Shown here piece after piece: positions 48,183-56,222 of a stretch of DNA of 64,000 nucleotides (its first letter is position 1; every line of letters begins with the position of its first letter). A program made the position numbers and the translations under genes. This DNA comes from Colwellia sp. (GTDB lineage Bacteria > Pseudomonadota > Gammaproteobacteria > Enterobacterales > Alteromonadaceae), in NCBI GenBank assembly GCA_002733765.1, contig NVWU01000013.1, forward strand, positions 1 through 64,000, given 5' to 3'. The notes beneath the pieces are model-generated. The model made no database searches. It had not been told where the DNA came from and saw only the letters and a program-made list of their open reading frames with translations.

Positions 48183-48992
48183 TTAGATATGTAATTTATA
48201 ACCAACGCCTTTAATTGTTATGATCCAATGGGGGTTATTTGGATCAAGTTCGACTTTTTTTCTTAATAAATGCATGTATTGATAAAGGTCTGATTTATTT
48301 GCACGTCCTCTATTCGGCCATAAGTGAGTGATCAATTTTTTGGTAGAACACACACGTTCAGGATCTTCAGCTAAGAACTTAAAAAGCTTAAATTCCGTAG
48401 TAGTAAGCTCTAAGTTTCTTCCTTTTAAATAAACATTTTGACAATTTTTGTCTATTTTAAAAAAACCTAATAATTCGAGATCCACATCTGGATTAAGTAA
48501 CCTAGCGGCACCATTAAGTTGCTTGGATGAAAAAGAGTTAATTGTGTCTAATAATATACGTCGGTCAGTGCCTAATCTACGATTGTAATTTCTTCGTTCA
48601 TCAAAAATATGGGTGAAATCGATAATATATTTATTAATATAATCATCAAGTTTTTCAATAAATGTTTCGTCTTTATAATAATTGAGCCAAGGTAGCAGTA
48701 GGTGAAGTGGTATTCTATTTCTGTTATGTATGGCACAAATAGGAATGGAATACTGGTGGTGAATATTGTTTAACGATTCTAAATGATCTTCAATCAAAGA
48801 GGGCGTTAGTTCACGTAAATCAATAATAATTAATTTAAATTTAGGGTGATTAGTATTACTGTATAGTGGCTTAGAGCGCGATATGCATTTAAGAGTGAAA
48901 TGATTAGCAACACAATATCCCGTTAATAAGCCAATAATAAAGCTATCATTTGAAATTATTAGCATACTATTCTCATGCTGAAAACACGGCAT
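48183..48992 (-). CDS. Winged-helix regulator with degenerate receiver domain
   Basis: 269 residues. The N-terminal part (about 10-125) has receiver-like alternation (MLIISNDSF, LIIIDLRELTP) but lacks the acidic pair and the conserved Lys, so phosphorylation is doubtful. A basic linker with NYNRRLGTDRR follows. The C-terminal OmpR-type winged helix (about 170-269) has LTTTEFKLFKFLAEDPERVC, LITHLWPN and KGVGYKLHI. AAAGGA precedes ATG 48992. It is divergent from the SDN-repeat operon and probably controls it. Confidence 0.8.
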   Translation of the reverse strand: MPCFQHENSMLIISNDSFIIGLLTGYCVANHFTLKCISRSKPLYSNTNHPKFKLIIIDLRELTPSLIEDHLESLNNIHHQYSIPICAIHNRNRIPLHLLLPWLNYYKDETFIEKLDDYINKYIIDFTHIFDERRNYNRRLGTDRRILLDTINSFSSKQLNGAARLLNPDVDLELLGFFKIDKNCQNVYLKGRNLELTTTEFKLFKFLAEDPERVCSTKKLITHLWPNRGRANKSDLYQYMHLLRKKVELDPNNPHWIITIKGVGYKLHI

Positions 48993-49608
48993 ATTTAAGT
49001 CCTTTTTTAATTTTAAATGACAAAAACAACCTGATGATTTATCTTACTAGGGAATAATATTGAGCGCCTGCATAGAAAGTCCACAGGAAACGTTAATTCA
49101 TTGTTAAAAAATCATGTTTATCATAGCGTTTGAAAATCAAGCAATATTTACGCCTAAAATAATTTATATTATTAATACAATCGCTTAATTGATTTATTTT
49201 ATAATACTGATGGCGAAACAGTATTAAGTGTAAAAAATGCTGACAACAAAACTAAGCTTAAATCCAACTTACCTCAATTATATTTTATAGTGAAAAATTC
49301 AGTAATACCTTATCGTTAGTGTTTATAAATTTAATAAAATCATCATTTCTTAATTAAGTAATTTAGATTACTTTTTTAAGTGTTTTTTGATGTACCTTTA
49401 ATGGAATTTTAAGTTAGCCGTGAACTACTATTCACAGTGAATACAAAGCCGCTGCATTCAGATATATGTTAACGCAGATATAGGTTAACGTTTTTTATCT
49501 AGGTATACACGCTTTATATGGATGTTTAAAGTGTCACTATTTTTCTTATAGTGTTAGATGTTTCAATTAGATTAATAGTTACTAAATAAATTTAGTGGAG
49601 TATAAAAT
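48993..49608. promoter_or_regulatory. Regulatory region of the SDN-repeat operon
   Basis: 616 bp without a gene between the divergent regulator and the SDN operon. It contains a perfect palindrome TATTCACAGTGAATA at 49429-49443 and a direct repeat GATATATGTTAACG (49461-49474) / GATATAGGTTAACG (49477-49490), 13/14 identical with a 16-bp period. Both are good candidate operators. GTGGAG precedes ATG 49609. The long leader suggests complex regulation. Confidence 0.6.
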
Positions 49609-51096
49609 ATGAAATTTTTTAACAAAAAAATACTTGCAGTAAGTATTGCTCTAATACTTAGTTCTGCAGCCAGTTTAGCATTGGCAAATGAAGCGGACAA
49701 TGGCTCATCCGCAGCAAATGAAAGCTCAACTGCAACTACTGACAATTCAGATAATAGTAATGATTTAGATGTTGGTGGTATAGCAGACTCAGGCAATAAC
49801 AGCTCTGATAATAGCGATAACAGTGATAACAGTAATGATCTAGCTATTTCAGACAATGGTAATGATATGTCTGACAACACAAACAACTCAGATAATAGTG
49901 ATAGTTCTAATAATTCTGATAACAGTGATAACAGTAATGATTTAGATGTTGCCATTTCAGACAATGGTAATGATATGTCTGACAACACAAACAATTCAGA
50001 TAACAGTGATAACTCTAATAATTCTGATAACAGTGATAACAGTAATGATCTAGCTATTTCAGACAATGGTAATGATATGTCTGACAACACAAACAATTCA
50101 GATAACAGTGATAGTTCTAATAATTCGGATAACAGTGATAACAGTAATGACCTAGCCATTTCAGACAATGGTAATGATATGTCTGACAATACAAATAATT
50201 CAGATAACAGTGATAGTTCTAATAATTCTGATAACAGTGATAACAGTAATGATTTAGACGTTGCCATTTCAGATAACGGTAATAATAACTCCGATAATAC
50301 TAATAATTCTGATAATAGTGATAGCTCTAATAATTCTGACAACAGTGATAACAGTAATGATTTAGATGTTGTGATTTCAGATAATGGTAATGATATGTCC
50401 AATAGCTCCGATAATAGCGATAACTCGGACAACTCTGATAACAGTACTGATGTAGACTTAGCTATTTCAGATAACGGTAATGATATGTCAAATAACTCCG
50501 ACAATAGTGATAACTCGGATAGCTCTGATAATAGCGCTGATTTAGACCTTACTATTTCAGATAGCGGTAATGACTACTCAGACAACAGTGATAATTCTGA
50601 TAATTCAGACAGTTCTGATAATAGTACTGATTTTGACCTAGCTGTTTCAGATAGTGGTAATGACAATTCAGATCATTCTGATAACAGTAATAATTCGGAT
50701 AACTCTGATAGTAGCATGGCTAAGGCAAGTGCCATGGGGTCTGCAGCTGCCAACAATGGTGGAGTAGCGACCGTTGATAACTCAGATAACAGTAACAATA
50801 GTGATAATAGCGATAACAGTGGTGCTTGGGCTGATGGGTGGGGAACATCTTCAGCAAATAATGGCGGCACAGCTACTACAACCTATAGTGTTAATGAATC
50901 TGTATTAACGGGTACTGTAACTGCTAATAGTGTGGCCTACAATTTCAACGGTGGATCTACAATAGCAACTAGTAACAATATGACAGATACTTTTAATGGT
51001 ACTGCTGGCATTAACCAGAATGTGCAAAATATTGGCAATAATGCTTTAACACAACAACAAGTGTCATTTCAAGGGAATGTTAATGTAAACCAATAA
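49609..51096 (+). CDS. Secreted Ser-Asp-Asn repeat protein
   Basis: 495 residues. A signal peptide (about 1-26, ending ASLALAN) is followed by a low-complexity domain (45-370) built of SDN/NSD triplets. Longer units of 34-36 residues alternate DLAIS and DLDVAIS openings with SDNGNDMSDNTNNSDNSD. The C-terminal 110 residues are not repetitive and end GINQNVQNIGNNALTQQQ plus a short tail. This last motif recurs in the next protein. No cysteine or known enzyme domain is seen. The strongly acidic, Asn-rich repeat suggests an extracellular fibre, matrix or Ca-binding protein. Function unknown; likely structural subunit of the locus. Confidence 0.85.
   Translation: MKFFNKKILAVSIALILSSAASLALANEADNGSSAANESSTATTDNSDNSNDLDVGGIADSGNNSSDNSDNSDNSNDLAISDNGNDMSDNTNNSDNSDSSNNSDNSDNSNDLDVAISDNGNDMSDNTNNSDNSDNSNNSDNSDNSNDLAISDNGNDMSDNTNNSDNSDSSNNSDNSDNSNDLAISDNGNDMSDNTNNSDNSDSSNNSDNSDNSNDLDVAISDNGNNNSDNTNNSDNSDSSNNSDNSDNSNDLDVVISDNGNDMSNSSDNSDNSDNSDNSTDVDLAISDNGNDMSNNSDNSDNSDSSDNSADLDLTISDSGNDYSDNSDNSDNSDSSDNSTDFDLAVSDSGNDNSDHSDNSNNSDNSDSSMAKASAMGSAAANNGGVATVDNSDNSNNSDNSDNSGAWADGWGTSSANNGGTATTTYSVNESVLTGTVTANSVAYNFNGGSTIATSNNMTDTFNGTAGINQNVQNIGNNALTQQQVSFQGNVNVNQ
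49741..50715 (+). repeat. SDN-coding repeat region
   Basis: In-frame repeats at two scales: 9-bp SDN-type triplets, and units of about 102-108 bp starting at aspartate-leucine blocks near 49840, 49938, 50047, 50149, 50251 and 50359. Units are more alike at the start and drift toward the 3' end (after about 50400). A shorter SDN block recurs at 50776-50820. Confidence 0.85.
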
Positions 51097-51184
51097 TGGT
51101 GAGCACATCATTTAAGGTTTATATGAAATAACGTTAAAAAGTTGCTGATATTATTGTCAGCAACTTCCTATAAGGATAAGGGCT

Positions 51185-51547
51185 ATGAAAAAGCTATATC
51201 AAAGTATTCGTTTATTAATATTATTTACCTTGTTCATTATAATAAGTAACAAAATTTCTGCCGAAAATGTTGTTGTAGATATTGCTATAATTGATATTGC
51301 GCCTGTAATATTCGAAGATTTAGATCAAGTACGAGGCCTTGGTGGAGTCGTTGATGTTACTAACCATGCGAATTTAGAAGCCGTGCTTACCAATAATAAT
51401 GCTAGCGATAGTGTGACTGGATATAACATCATAGATCAAAGCTCATTTAATGACGCAAGTGGTGTATTTTCAATTATTCAAAATACTGGTAATAACGTCA
51501 TTATTCAAGACTCGACTATTATTACTATTACAATATCTCCTAATTAA
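51185..51547 (+). CDS. Small secreted protein sharing a C-terminal motif with the SDN protein
   Basis: 120 residues with a signal peptide (about 1-26, ending ISAEN). Then come FEDLDQVRGLGGVVDVTN (Gly-Gly at 53-54) and an Asn-rich stretch. The C-terminus SFNDASGVFSIIQNTGNN followed by VIIQ and a beta-rich tail aligns with the SDN protein end (F-N-x3-G-x5-QN-x-GNN-x3-Q). It lies 88 bp after the SDN gene and 11 bp before the peptidase gene, with AAGGATAAGG upstream of the ATG. Perhaps a minor or nucleating subunit. Confidence 0.75.
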   Translation: MKKLYQSIRLLILFTLFIIISNKISAENVVVDIAIIDIAPVIFEDLDQVRGLGGVVDVTNHANLEAVLTNNNASDSVTGYNIIDQSSFNDASGVFSIIQNTGNNVIIQDSTIITITISPN

Positions 51548-51558
51548 AGGTAAACATT

Positions 51559-52251
51559 ATGAGTAAAATATTTACGATATTTTTACCGCTAATACTACTA
51601 ATGCTTCCTGCACATGCTGGCACAGTTACTTTAGGCGGAGGTTTCAGTGGAGGTGATTTTTCAATAAAGGTTTCAAGTATCATAGAGCAGCGTTTCAAAA
51701 CTATCTATAAACAACAATATGACTTTAGTTGTGGCTCTGCCACTTTGGCCAGTTTATTGTCTTTTCATTATGACGATGTAGTAGATGAATTAATGGTTTT
51801 TAAAGATATGTATCGCTATGGAAATCAACAGAAAATACAACAAAAAGGCTTCTCATTATTAGATATGAAACTCTATTTATCACGTCGAGGTTATAGATCT
51901 AATGGCTTTAAAATTGGTTTGAAAGAGCTTGCAAAAGCTGAAATTCCGGCCATAACTATTATTAATAATAAAGGTTATATGCACTTTGTTATTATTAAAG
52001 GCAGTGATGAAAAGGAAGTATTAGTTGGTGATCCTGCCATAGGCATTAAAGTTTATAGCAGAGCTGAATTTGAAAAAATGTGGAACAAACAGATTTTTTT
52101 TGTTATTCAAGACAAAAAGGATATAGCATCTAATCATTACCAAACTCAGACAGAATGGAAGTTACGAGTGAAGGCCCATTTAGGACTCGCCGTTGATCAT
52201 TCTAGTTTAGCATTATTTAATATGCTCCAACCTTCAGCAATTGATTTTTGA
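51559..52251 (+). CDS. Exported C39-family cysteine peptidase (FapD-like)
   Basis: 230 residues with a signal peptide (about 1-20, ending LPAHAG). The papain-like C39 domain has catalytic Cys58 (YDFSCGSATLASLL), His142 (GYMHFVIIKG) and Asp158 (VLVGDPAIG), with GFSLLDMKLYLSRRGY between. All three are intact. C39 peptidases classically cut after Gly-Gly; stand-alone exported ones include FapD of the Pseudomonas Fap amyloid operon. Probable substrates are the neighbouring secreted proteins. Tightly spaced with both neighbours (11 and 21 bp). Confidence 0.85.
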   Translation: MSKIFTIFLPLILLMLPAHAGTVTLGGGFSGGDFSIKVSSIIEQRFKTIYKQQYDFSCGSATLASLLSFHYDDVVDELMVFKDMYRYGNQQKIQQKGFSLLDMKLYLSRRGYRSNGFKIGLKELAKAEIPAITIINNKGYMHFVIIKGSDEKEVLVGDPAIGIKVYSRAEFEKMWNKQIFFVIQDKKDIASNHYQTQTEWKLRVKAHLGLAVDHSSLALFNMLQPSAIDF

Positions 52252-52272
52252 TTTAAATTTTAGGACATTTAC

Positions 52273-52764
52273 ATGAATATAAACGCAGTCATGCTTTTAA
52301 AAAATCTATGCATAATGGTGGTATTTATAATAATTATGGGATCAGGTTTAGTTTTAGCTAGAAACGGAGAAAATATAACTTTTGAACAATCTTTAGCTAT
52401 AGAAAAATGGCTTAAGGTATCGGATACAAGGTTAGCTTATTCACGAGGAGGGTTTGTATTACCTAATGGTGTAATTGTTGATATCAGTTTTGAAAAACGT
52501 ATATTTCGAAATGGTGAAGAAATCTCTAGCTCTTATTTTCAAACACCAAATAACTTGAGCTTAGTTAAAAATGGAAAATTAAATATACCAGGATTATCTA
52601 ATACCTTATTTCAGTCAATTATCCAAAATGATCTCGACAATCAAACACTACAAACTATCAATAATATCAACATTGATATTAAAAATTTAAATAATATCAA
52701 CTTAACCCCAAGTAATAACCAATTTTATAATTTACACTCATTGTCTACAACTATTAACTATTAA
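52273..52764 (+). CDS. Small exported protein of the SDN operon
   Basis: 163 residues. The N-terminal hydrophobic segment (about 12-29) is a signal peptide or anchor. The centre has LAYSRGGFVLPNGVIVDISF (Gly-Gly at 59-60), KRIFRNGEEISSSYFQTPN, then an Asn-rich C-terminus with repeated NNIN/NNIDI. No family I can name. It is 21 bp after the peptidase and the last gene of the operon; perhaps an accessory or chaperone-like factor. Confidence 0.7.
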   Translation: MNINAVMLLKNLCIMVVFIIIMGSGLVLARNGENITFEQSLAIEKWLKVSDTRLAYSRGGFVLPNGVIVDISFEKRIFRNGEEISSSYFQTPNNLSLVKNGKLNIPGLSNTLFQSIIQNDLDNQTLQTINNINIDIKNLNNINLTPSNNQFYNLHSLSTTINY

Positions 52765-52879
52765 CCACAAAGTTAACTCACTTATCGTTATGGTGCTATT
52801 GTCTAGGACATAGATTATGCTTTAGTTGATTTTTTAAGTCTTATGAATGTAATCATGCTCGGAGTTATAGCTGTATATC

Positions 52880-53539
52880 CTATTCTGTTTTATCTTTAAA
52901 ATCACATAAATCCTCAATTATACATGAGCCACATTTAGGTTTACGTGCAGTACAGGTATAACGGCCATGTAAGATAAACCAATGGTGTAAATTGAACATA
53001 AACTCTTTTTTATTTGGTGTGTTTTTTATTATGGCTTGTTCTGTTTGTTCAACTGTTTTACCTTTGGCGTATCCTGTACGGTTGGCAAGGCGCTGGATAT
53101 GAGTATCAACTGCTAAAAAATATCTACCTTCATTATCTTTTAGCCAGCCAAAGGCTGTATTTAACACTACGTTGGCAGTTTTTCTGCCAACGCCAGGTAA
53201 CGCTTCTAATGCTGCTCTGTTTTCGGGTACTTCACCACCATGTAAATCCACTAACATTTGGCATGTTTTAATAGTATTTGCGGCTTTAGTATTAAATAAG
53301 CCGATGGTTTTTATATAAGATTTCAAGCCTTCTAAACCTAAGTCTAATATTGTTTGTGGGGTATTGGCTACAGGGTATAGCTTATCGGTTGCTTTATTAA
53401 CGCTAACATCGGTCGCTTGAGCTGAAAGTAATACGGCAATCAGTAATTCAAATGGTGAGCTAAAGTTTAATTCTGTGGTGGGCTCAGGGTCATTGTCACG
53501 AAGTCTGGTTAATATTTCTAAACGTTTTTCTTTGTTCAT
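52880..53539 (-). CDS. nth: Endonuclease III
   Basis: Bifunctional DNA glycosylase/AP lyase for oxidised pyrimidines. The helix-hairpin-helix LEALPGVGRKTANVVLNTAFG contains the catalytic Lys (about 120), and the catalytic Asp is in VDTHIQRLANR (about 138). The 4Fe-4S cluster motif is near the C-terminus: CTARKPKCGSCIIEDLC. Length 219 (E. coli 211). It follows rsxE, as in E. coli. Confidence 0.97.
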   Translation of the reverse strand: MNKEKRLEILTRLRDNDPEPTTELNFSSPFELLIAVLLSAQATDVSVNKATDKLYPVANTPQTILDLGLEGLKSYIKTIGLFNTKAANTIKTCQMLVDLHGGEVPENRAALEALPGVGRKTANVVLNTAFGWLKDNEGRYFLAVDTHIQRLANRTGYAKGKTVEQTEQAIIKNTPNKKEFMFNLHHWFILHGRYTCTARKPKCGSCIIEDLCDFKDKTE

Positions 53540-53640
53540 TTTTATTTTTCACTATTTTGTTTTCGCCACTAGTCTTTAGCTCTTCGTAACTCGTCTTTTA
53601 GCTTCTTGTAACTCGAAACTAATCTATCACAACTGAGTTG

Positions 53641-54435
53641 CTATGAATCAAAGTTTACTCTTACACGCTCGATGGCTTTGTCTGCTTCTTTAGGCTGGCG
53701 CTGTTTAATATAGGTGTCAATGGTATTTTTAAGAGCAATGATAAAGCCCATAGCAATAAAGGCACCAGGTGGCAAAATAGCCAGTAAAAATTGACTGTCT
53801 AAGTGCATAACTTCAATGCGTAAAACGGTTGCCCAATCACCTAGCAATAAATTTGCGCCGTCAAAAAGTGTTCCTTGCCCTAAAATTTCGCGTATGGCAC
53901 CGAGTACTATAAGTACTAAAGCGAAACCTAACCCCATCATCAAGCCATCAAAACTTGCTTGTTTTATTGGGTTCTTAGAAGCATAGGCTTCAGCACGACC
54001 GATAATCGCGCAGTTGGTAACGATTAAAGGTAAGAATATTCCTAGTGATTGGTAGATGCCATAAGTATAAGCATTCATTAATAATTGCACACAAGTCACG
54101 AAAGCGGCGATGATCAAAACAAAAATTGGGATACGAATTTCTTTAGGGACCCAGTGACGAATAGCCGATACTGTGGCATTTGAACACACAAGTACCAATA
54201 GGGTAGCAAGCCCTAAGCCTAAAGCATTAGTCACAGTAGCTGTTACCGCTAATAACGGGCAAAGTCCTAATAATTGTACTAATCCAGGATTGTTTTTCCA
54301 TAATCCTTGTTTCGCCAGTTCTTTATATTCTTCTCTACTGGCTTGTTTAATTAAGGCAATAGCGGCTTCATCATGCGCTACTGTGTCAGTTAACTCAGGA
54401 TTATCATTGATTGTTGGCTCTGTGTTAGTGCTCAT
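53641..54435 (-). CDS. rsxE: Rsx/Rnf electron-transport subunit RsxE
   Basis: Inner-membrane subunit of the Rnf/Rsx complex. About six membrane helices; family segments [20 protein letters not shown] and [20 protein letters not shown]. The hydrophilic N-terminus is longer than in E. coli (265 versus 231 residues). ATG 54435 is chosen over ATG 54447; it overlaps the end of rsxG by 11 bp, typical of this operon. Confidence 0.95.
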   Translation of the reverse strand: MSTNTEPTINDNPELTDTVAHDEAAIALIKQASREEYKELAKQGLWKNNPGLVQLLGLCPLLAVTATVTNALGLGLATLLVLVCSNATVSAIRHWVPKEIRIPIFVLIIAAFVTCVQLLMNAYTYGIYQSLGIFLPLIVTNCAIIGRAEAYASKNPIKQASFDGLMMGLGFALVLIVLGAIREILGQGTLFDGANLLLGDWATVLRIEVMHLDSQFLLAILPPGAFIAMGFIIALKNTIDTYIKQRQPKEADKAIERVRVNFDS

Positions 54436-55141
54436 TATTTGCCTCACTTACCGTTTGATCTCTTTCATTTTCTTTAAGACAAACATTAGGGCGCGTTAAC
54501 AGAGAATGTTTGTTATCTTTAAAGTAAAGTAATGTTTTTTTCACGGCTTTAACAACCGCACGTGGCGTAATAGTGGCGCCAGTAAATTGATCAAATATGC
54601 CATTATCTTTTATTACAGCCCAACGATTATCGTTTTCAGATAATAGTTTTTTATCAGTAAAGGTAGTGATCCAATTACTTTTTCTTAATTCAACTTTGTC
54701 ACCTAAACCTGGTGTTTCTTGATGTTTTAATACGCGTACGCCACTGACACTATCATCCATATTTATGGCAATAATTAGTTCTATATTACCATTATAACCA
54801 TCAGGTGCGGTGCTAGTCATAGCAATTGCTATTGCTTGGTTATCTTGTCGAGCAATGTAAGCTGTTTGTATTTTCTTGTCGTTTGTTGAGTTGCCCAGTA
54901 GCGGAGAACTCAGACTGACACAATCTTGAGTAATATCATTATTATAACGGCTAGGTTTAATTATACTGTGTAAGGTAGTTAATAGTTGTAATTGTTCTTG
55001 GGCTTTAATTTCATCTTTTGTCAGTTCATGAACTAAGCCAACAATAGCGGTACAAATAATTGCGAATATAGCAAGTATTTGACTATTTTTTTGCATAGGT
55101 AAGCGAAAGCTAGCACTATCTTGCGGGGATTTTGTGGCCAT
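54425..55141 (-). CDS. rsxG: Rsx/Rnf subunit RsxG (FMN-binding)
   Basis: Single-span periplasmic flavoprotein with a membrane helix near 20-40. The covalent FMN site is [11 protein letters not shown] (Thr near 190), matching the S/T-G-A-T-x-T consensus. [11 protein letters not shown] (about 140-150) is also conserved. Length 238 (E. coli 206). It overlaps rsxD by one base and rsxE by 11. Confidence 0.95.
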   Translation of the reverse strand: MATKSPQDSASFRLPMQKNSQILAIFAIICTAIVGLVHELTKDEIKAQEQLQLLTTLHSIIKPSRYNNDITQDCVSLSSPLLGNSTNDKKIQTAYIARQDNQAIAIAMTSTAPDGYNGNIELIIAINMDDSVSGVRVLKHQETPGLGDKVELRKSNWITTFTDKKLLSENDNRWAVIKDNGIFDQFTGATITPRAVVKAVKKTLLYFKDNKHSLLTRPNVCLKENERDQTVSEANNEH

Positions 55142-56220
55142 TATTTAACTTCCCCTTGTTTGGTATTTGCTTGATGACCATAAGTACGGGGCCGAGTGTA
55201 TTGGTCAATTAATGGTGCTGCCATATTGCATAATAAAACGGCAAAAGCGATACCATCAGGGTAGCCACCAAAGGTTCTGATTAAATAAACTAGCAAGCCT
55301 GCTAAAGCACCAATGACCAATCTACCTTTAGTACTGGTAGCACCGGTTACCGGGTCGGTTAAAATAAAGAAAGCACCTAACATGCAACCGCCAGTTAACC
55401 AATGAAACATTGTGGATGCACTACTATCAGGGCTAATGCTATAAGCGATAAATGAGCAAATAAATAAGCTTAATAAAAAGCTCAAGGGTGTTTGCCATGC
55501 AATGGCGTTTTTAGCAATTAATACTAAACCACCAATGATAAAAGCGAAATTAACCCATTCCCAACCTAAAGCGAAATGTTCTCCAAAAATACTCTTTTCC
55601 ATACTTTCAAATACTGTAAGGCCTAAACCAGTATCTGTTTTCAACGTATCTAATGGTGTGGCCATAGTAAAACCGTCAATACTGGTGCGTAATTGTTCTA
55701 CTGAATAACCTTCTTTAGTAAAGTCAGTAAAAATAACACTTAAAGTATTAGCTAAGTCTAAGTCTATCGTCATTAACGCTAGCGGCGGTTGCCATGAAGT
55801 CATTTGTAAAGGAAATGAAATCAAAAGCATTACATAGGCAGCCATGGCCGGATTGAATGGGTTATTTCCTAAGCCACCATAAAGTTGCTTAACCACCACG
55901 ACAGCAAATGCAGCACCAATGATTGAAATCCACCACGGAGCGATAGCGGGTAAACAAATCCCAAGTAATATTGCCGTTAGTATGGCACTGCCATCAAAAA
56001 GTTGTTTGCGGATGTTTTTTTTATTTCGTAATGATAATACAATAAACTCACAAAATAATGCGGTGGTAACACCGAGTAGAATATGAATAATATTCCCCCA
56101 GCCAAAGAAGTACCACTGAGCAAGAATGCCAGGTAATACCGCATATATAACCAAACGCATCAAAGCGGATGTTTCTGCTTTGCTGTGATTATGAGGTGAG
56201 CTTGCTATCCAAAATGCCAT
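55141..56220 (-). CDS. rsxD: Rsx/Rnf subunit RsxD
   Basis: Integral membrane subunit carrying covalent FMN. About ten membrane segments. The FMN-attachment region is FTMATPLDTLK (about 181-191). LYGGLGNNPFNPAMAAYVML and TGGCMLGAFFILTDPVTGAT are typical of NqrB/RnfD proteins. Length 359 (E. coli 352). It starts 2 bp after rsxC ends. Confidence 0.96.
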   Translation of the reverse strand: MAFWIASSPHNHSKAETSALMRLVIYAVLPGILAQWYFFGWGNIIHILLGVTTALFCEFIVLSLRNKKNIRKQLFDGSAILTAILLGICLPAIAPWWISIIGAAFAVVVVKQLYGGLGNNPFNPAMAAYVMLLISFPLQMTSWQPPLALMTIDLDLANTLSVIFTDFTKEGYSVEQLRTSIDGFTMATPLDTLKTDTGLGLTVFESMEKSIFGEHFALGWEWVNFAFIIGGLVLIAKNAIAWQTPLSFLLSLFICSFIAYSISPDSSASTMFHWLTGGCMLGAFFILTDPVTGATSTKGRLVIGALAGLLVYLIRTFGGYPDGIAFAVLLCNMAAPLIDQYTRPRTYGHQANTKQGEVK

Positions 56221-56222
56221 AA

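Noticed and set aside
49572-50504. 310-codon antisense ORF (Leu/Ser repeats)
   Set aside because: It is the complement of the SDN repeat; open only because repeat codons lack stops on the other strand.
49741-50715. Possible CRISPR array
   Set aside because: Repeats are in frame, contiguous and translate as SDN; there are no unique spacers. The same applies to 32075-32884 and 2835-2880.
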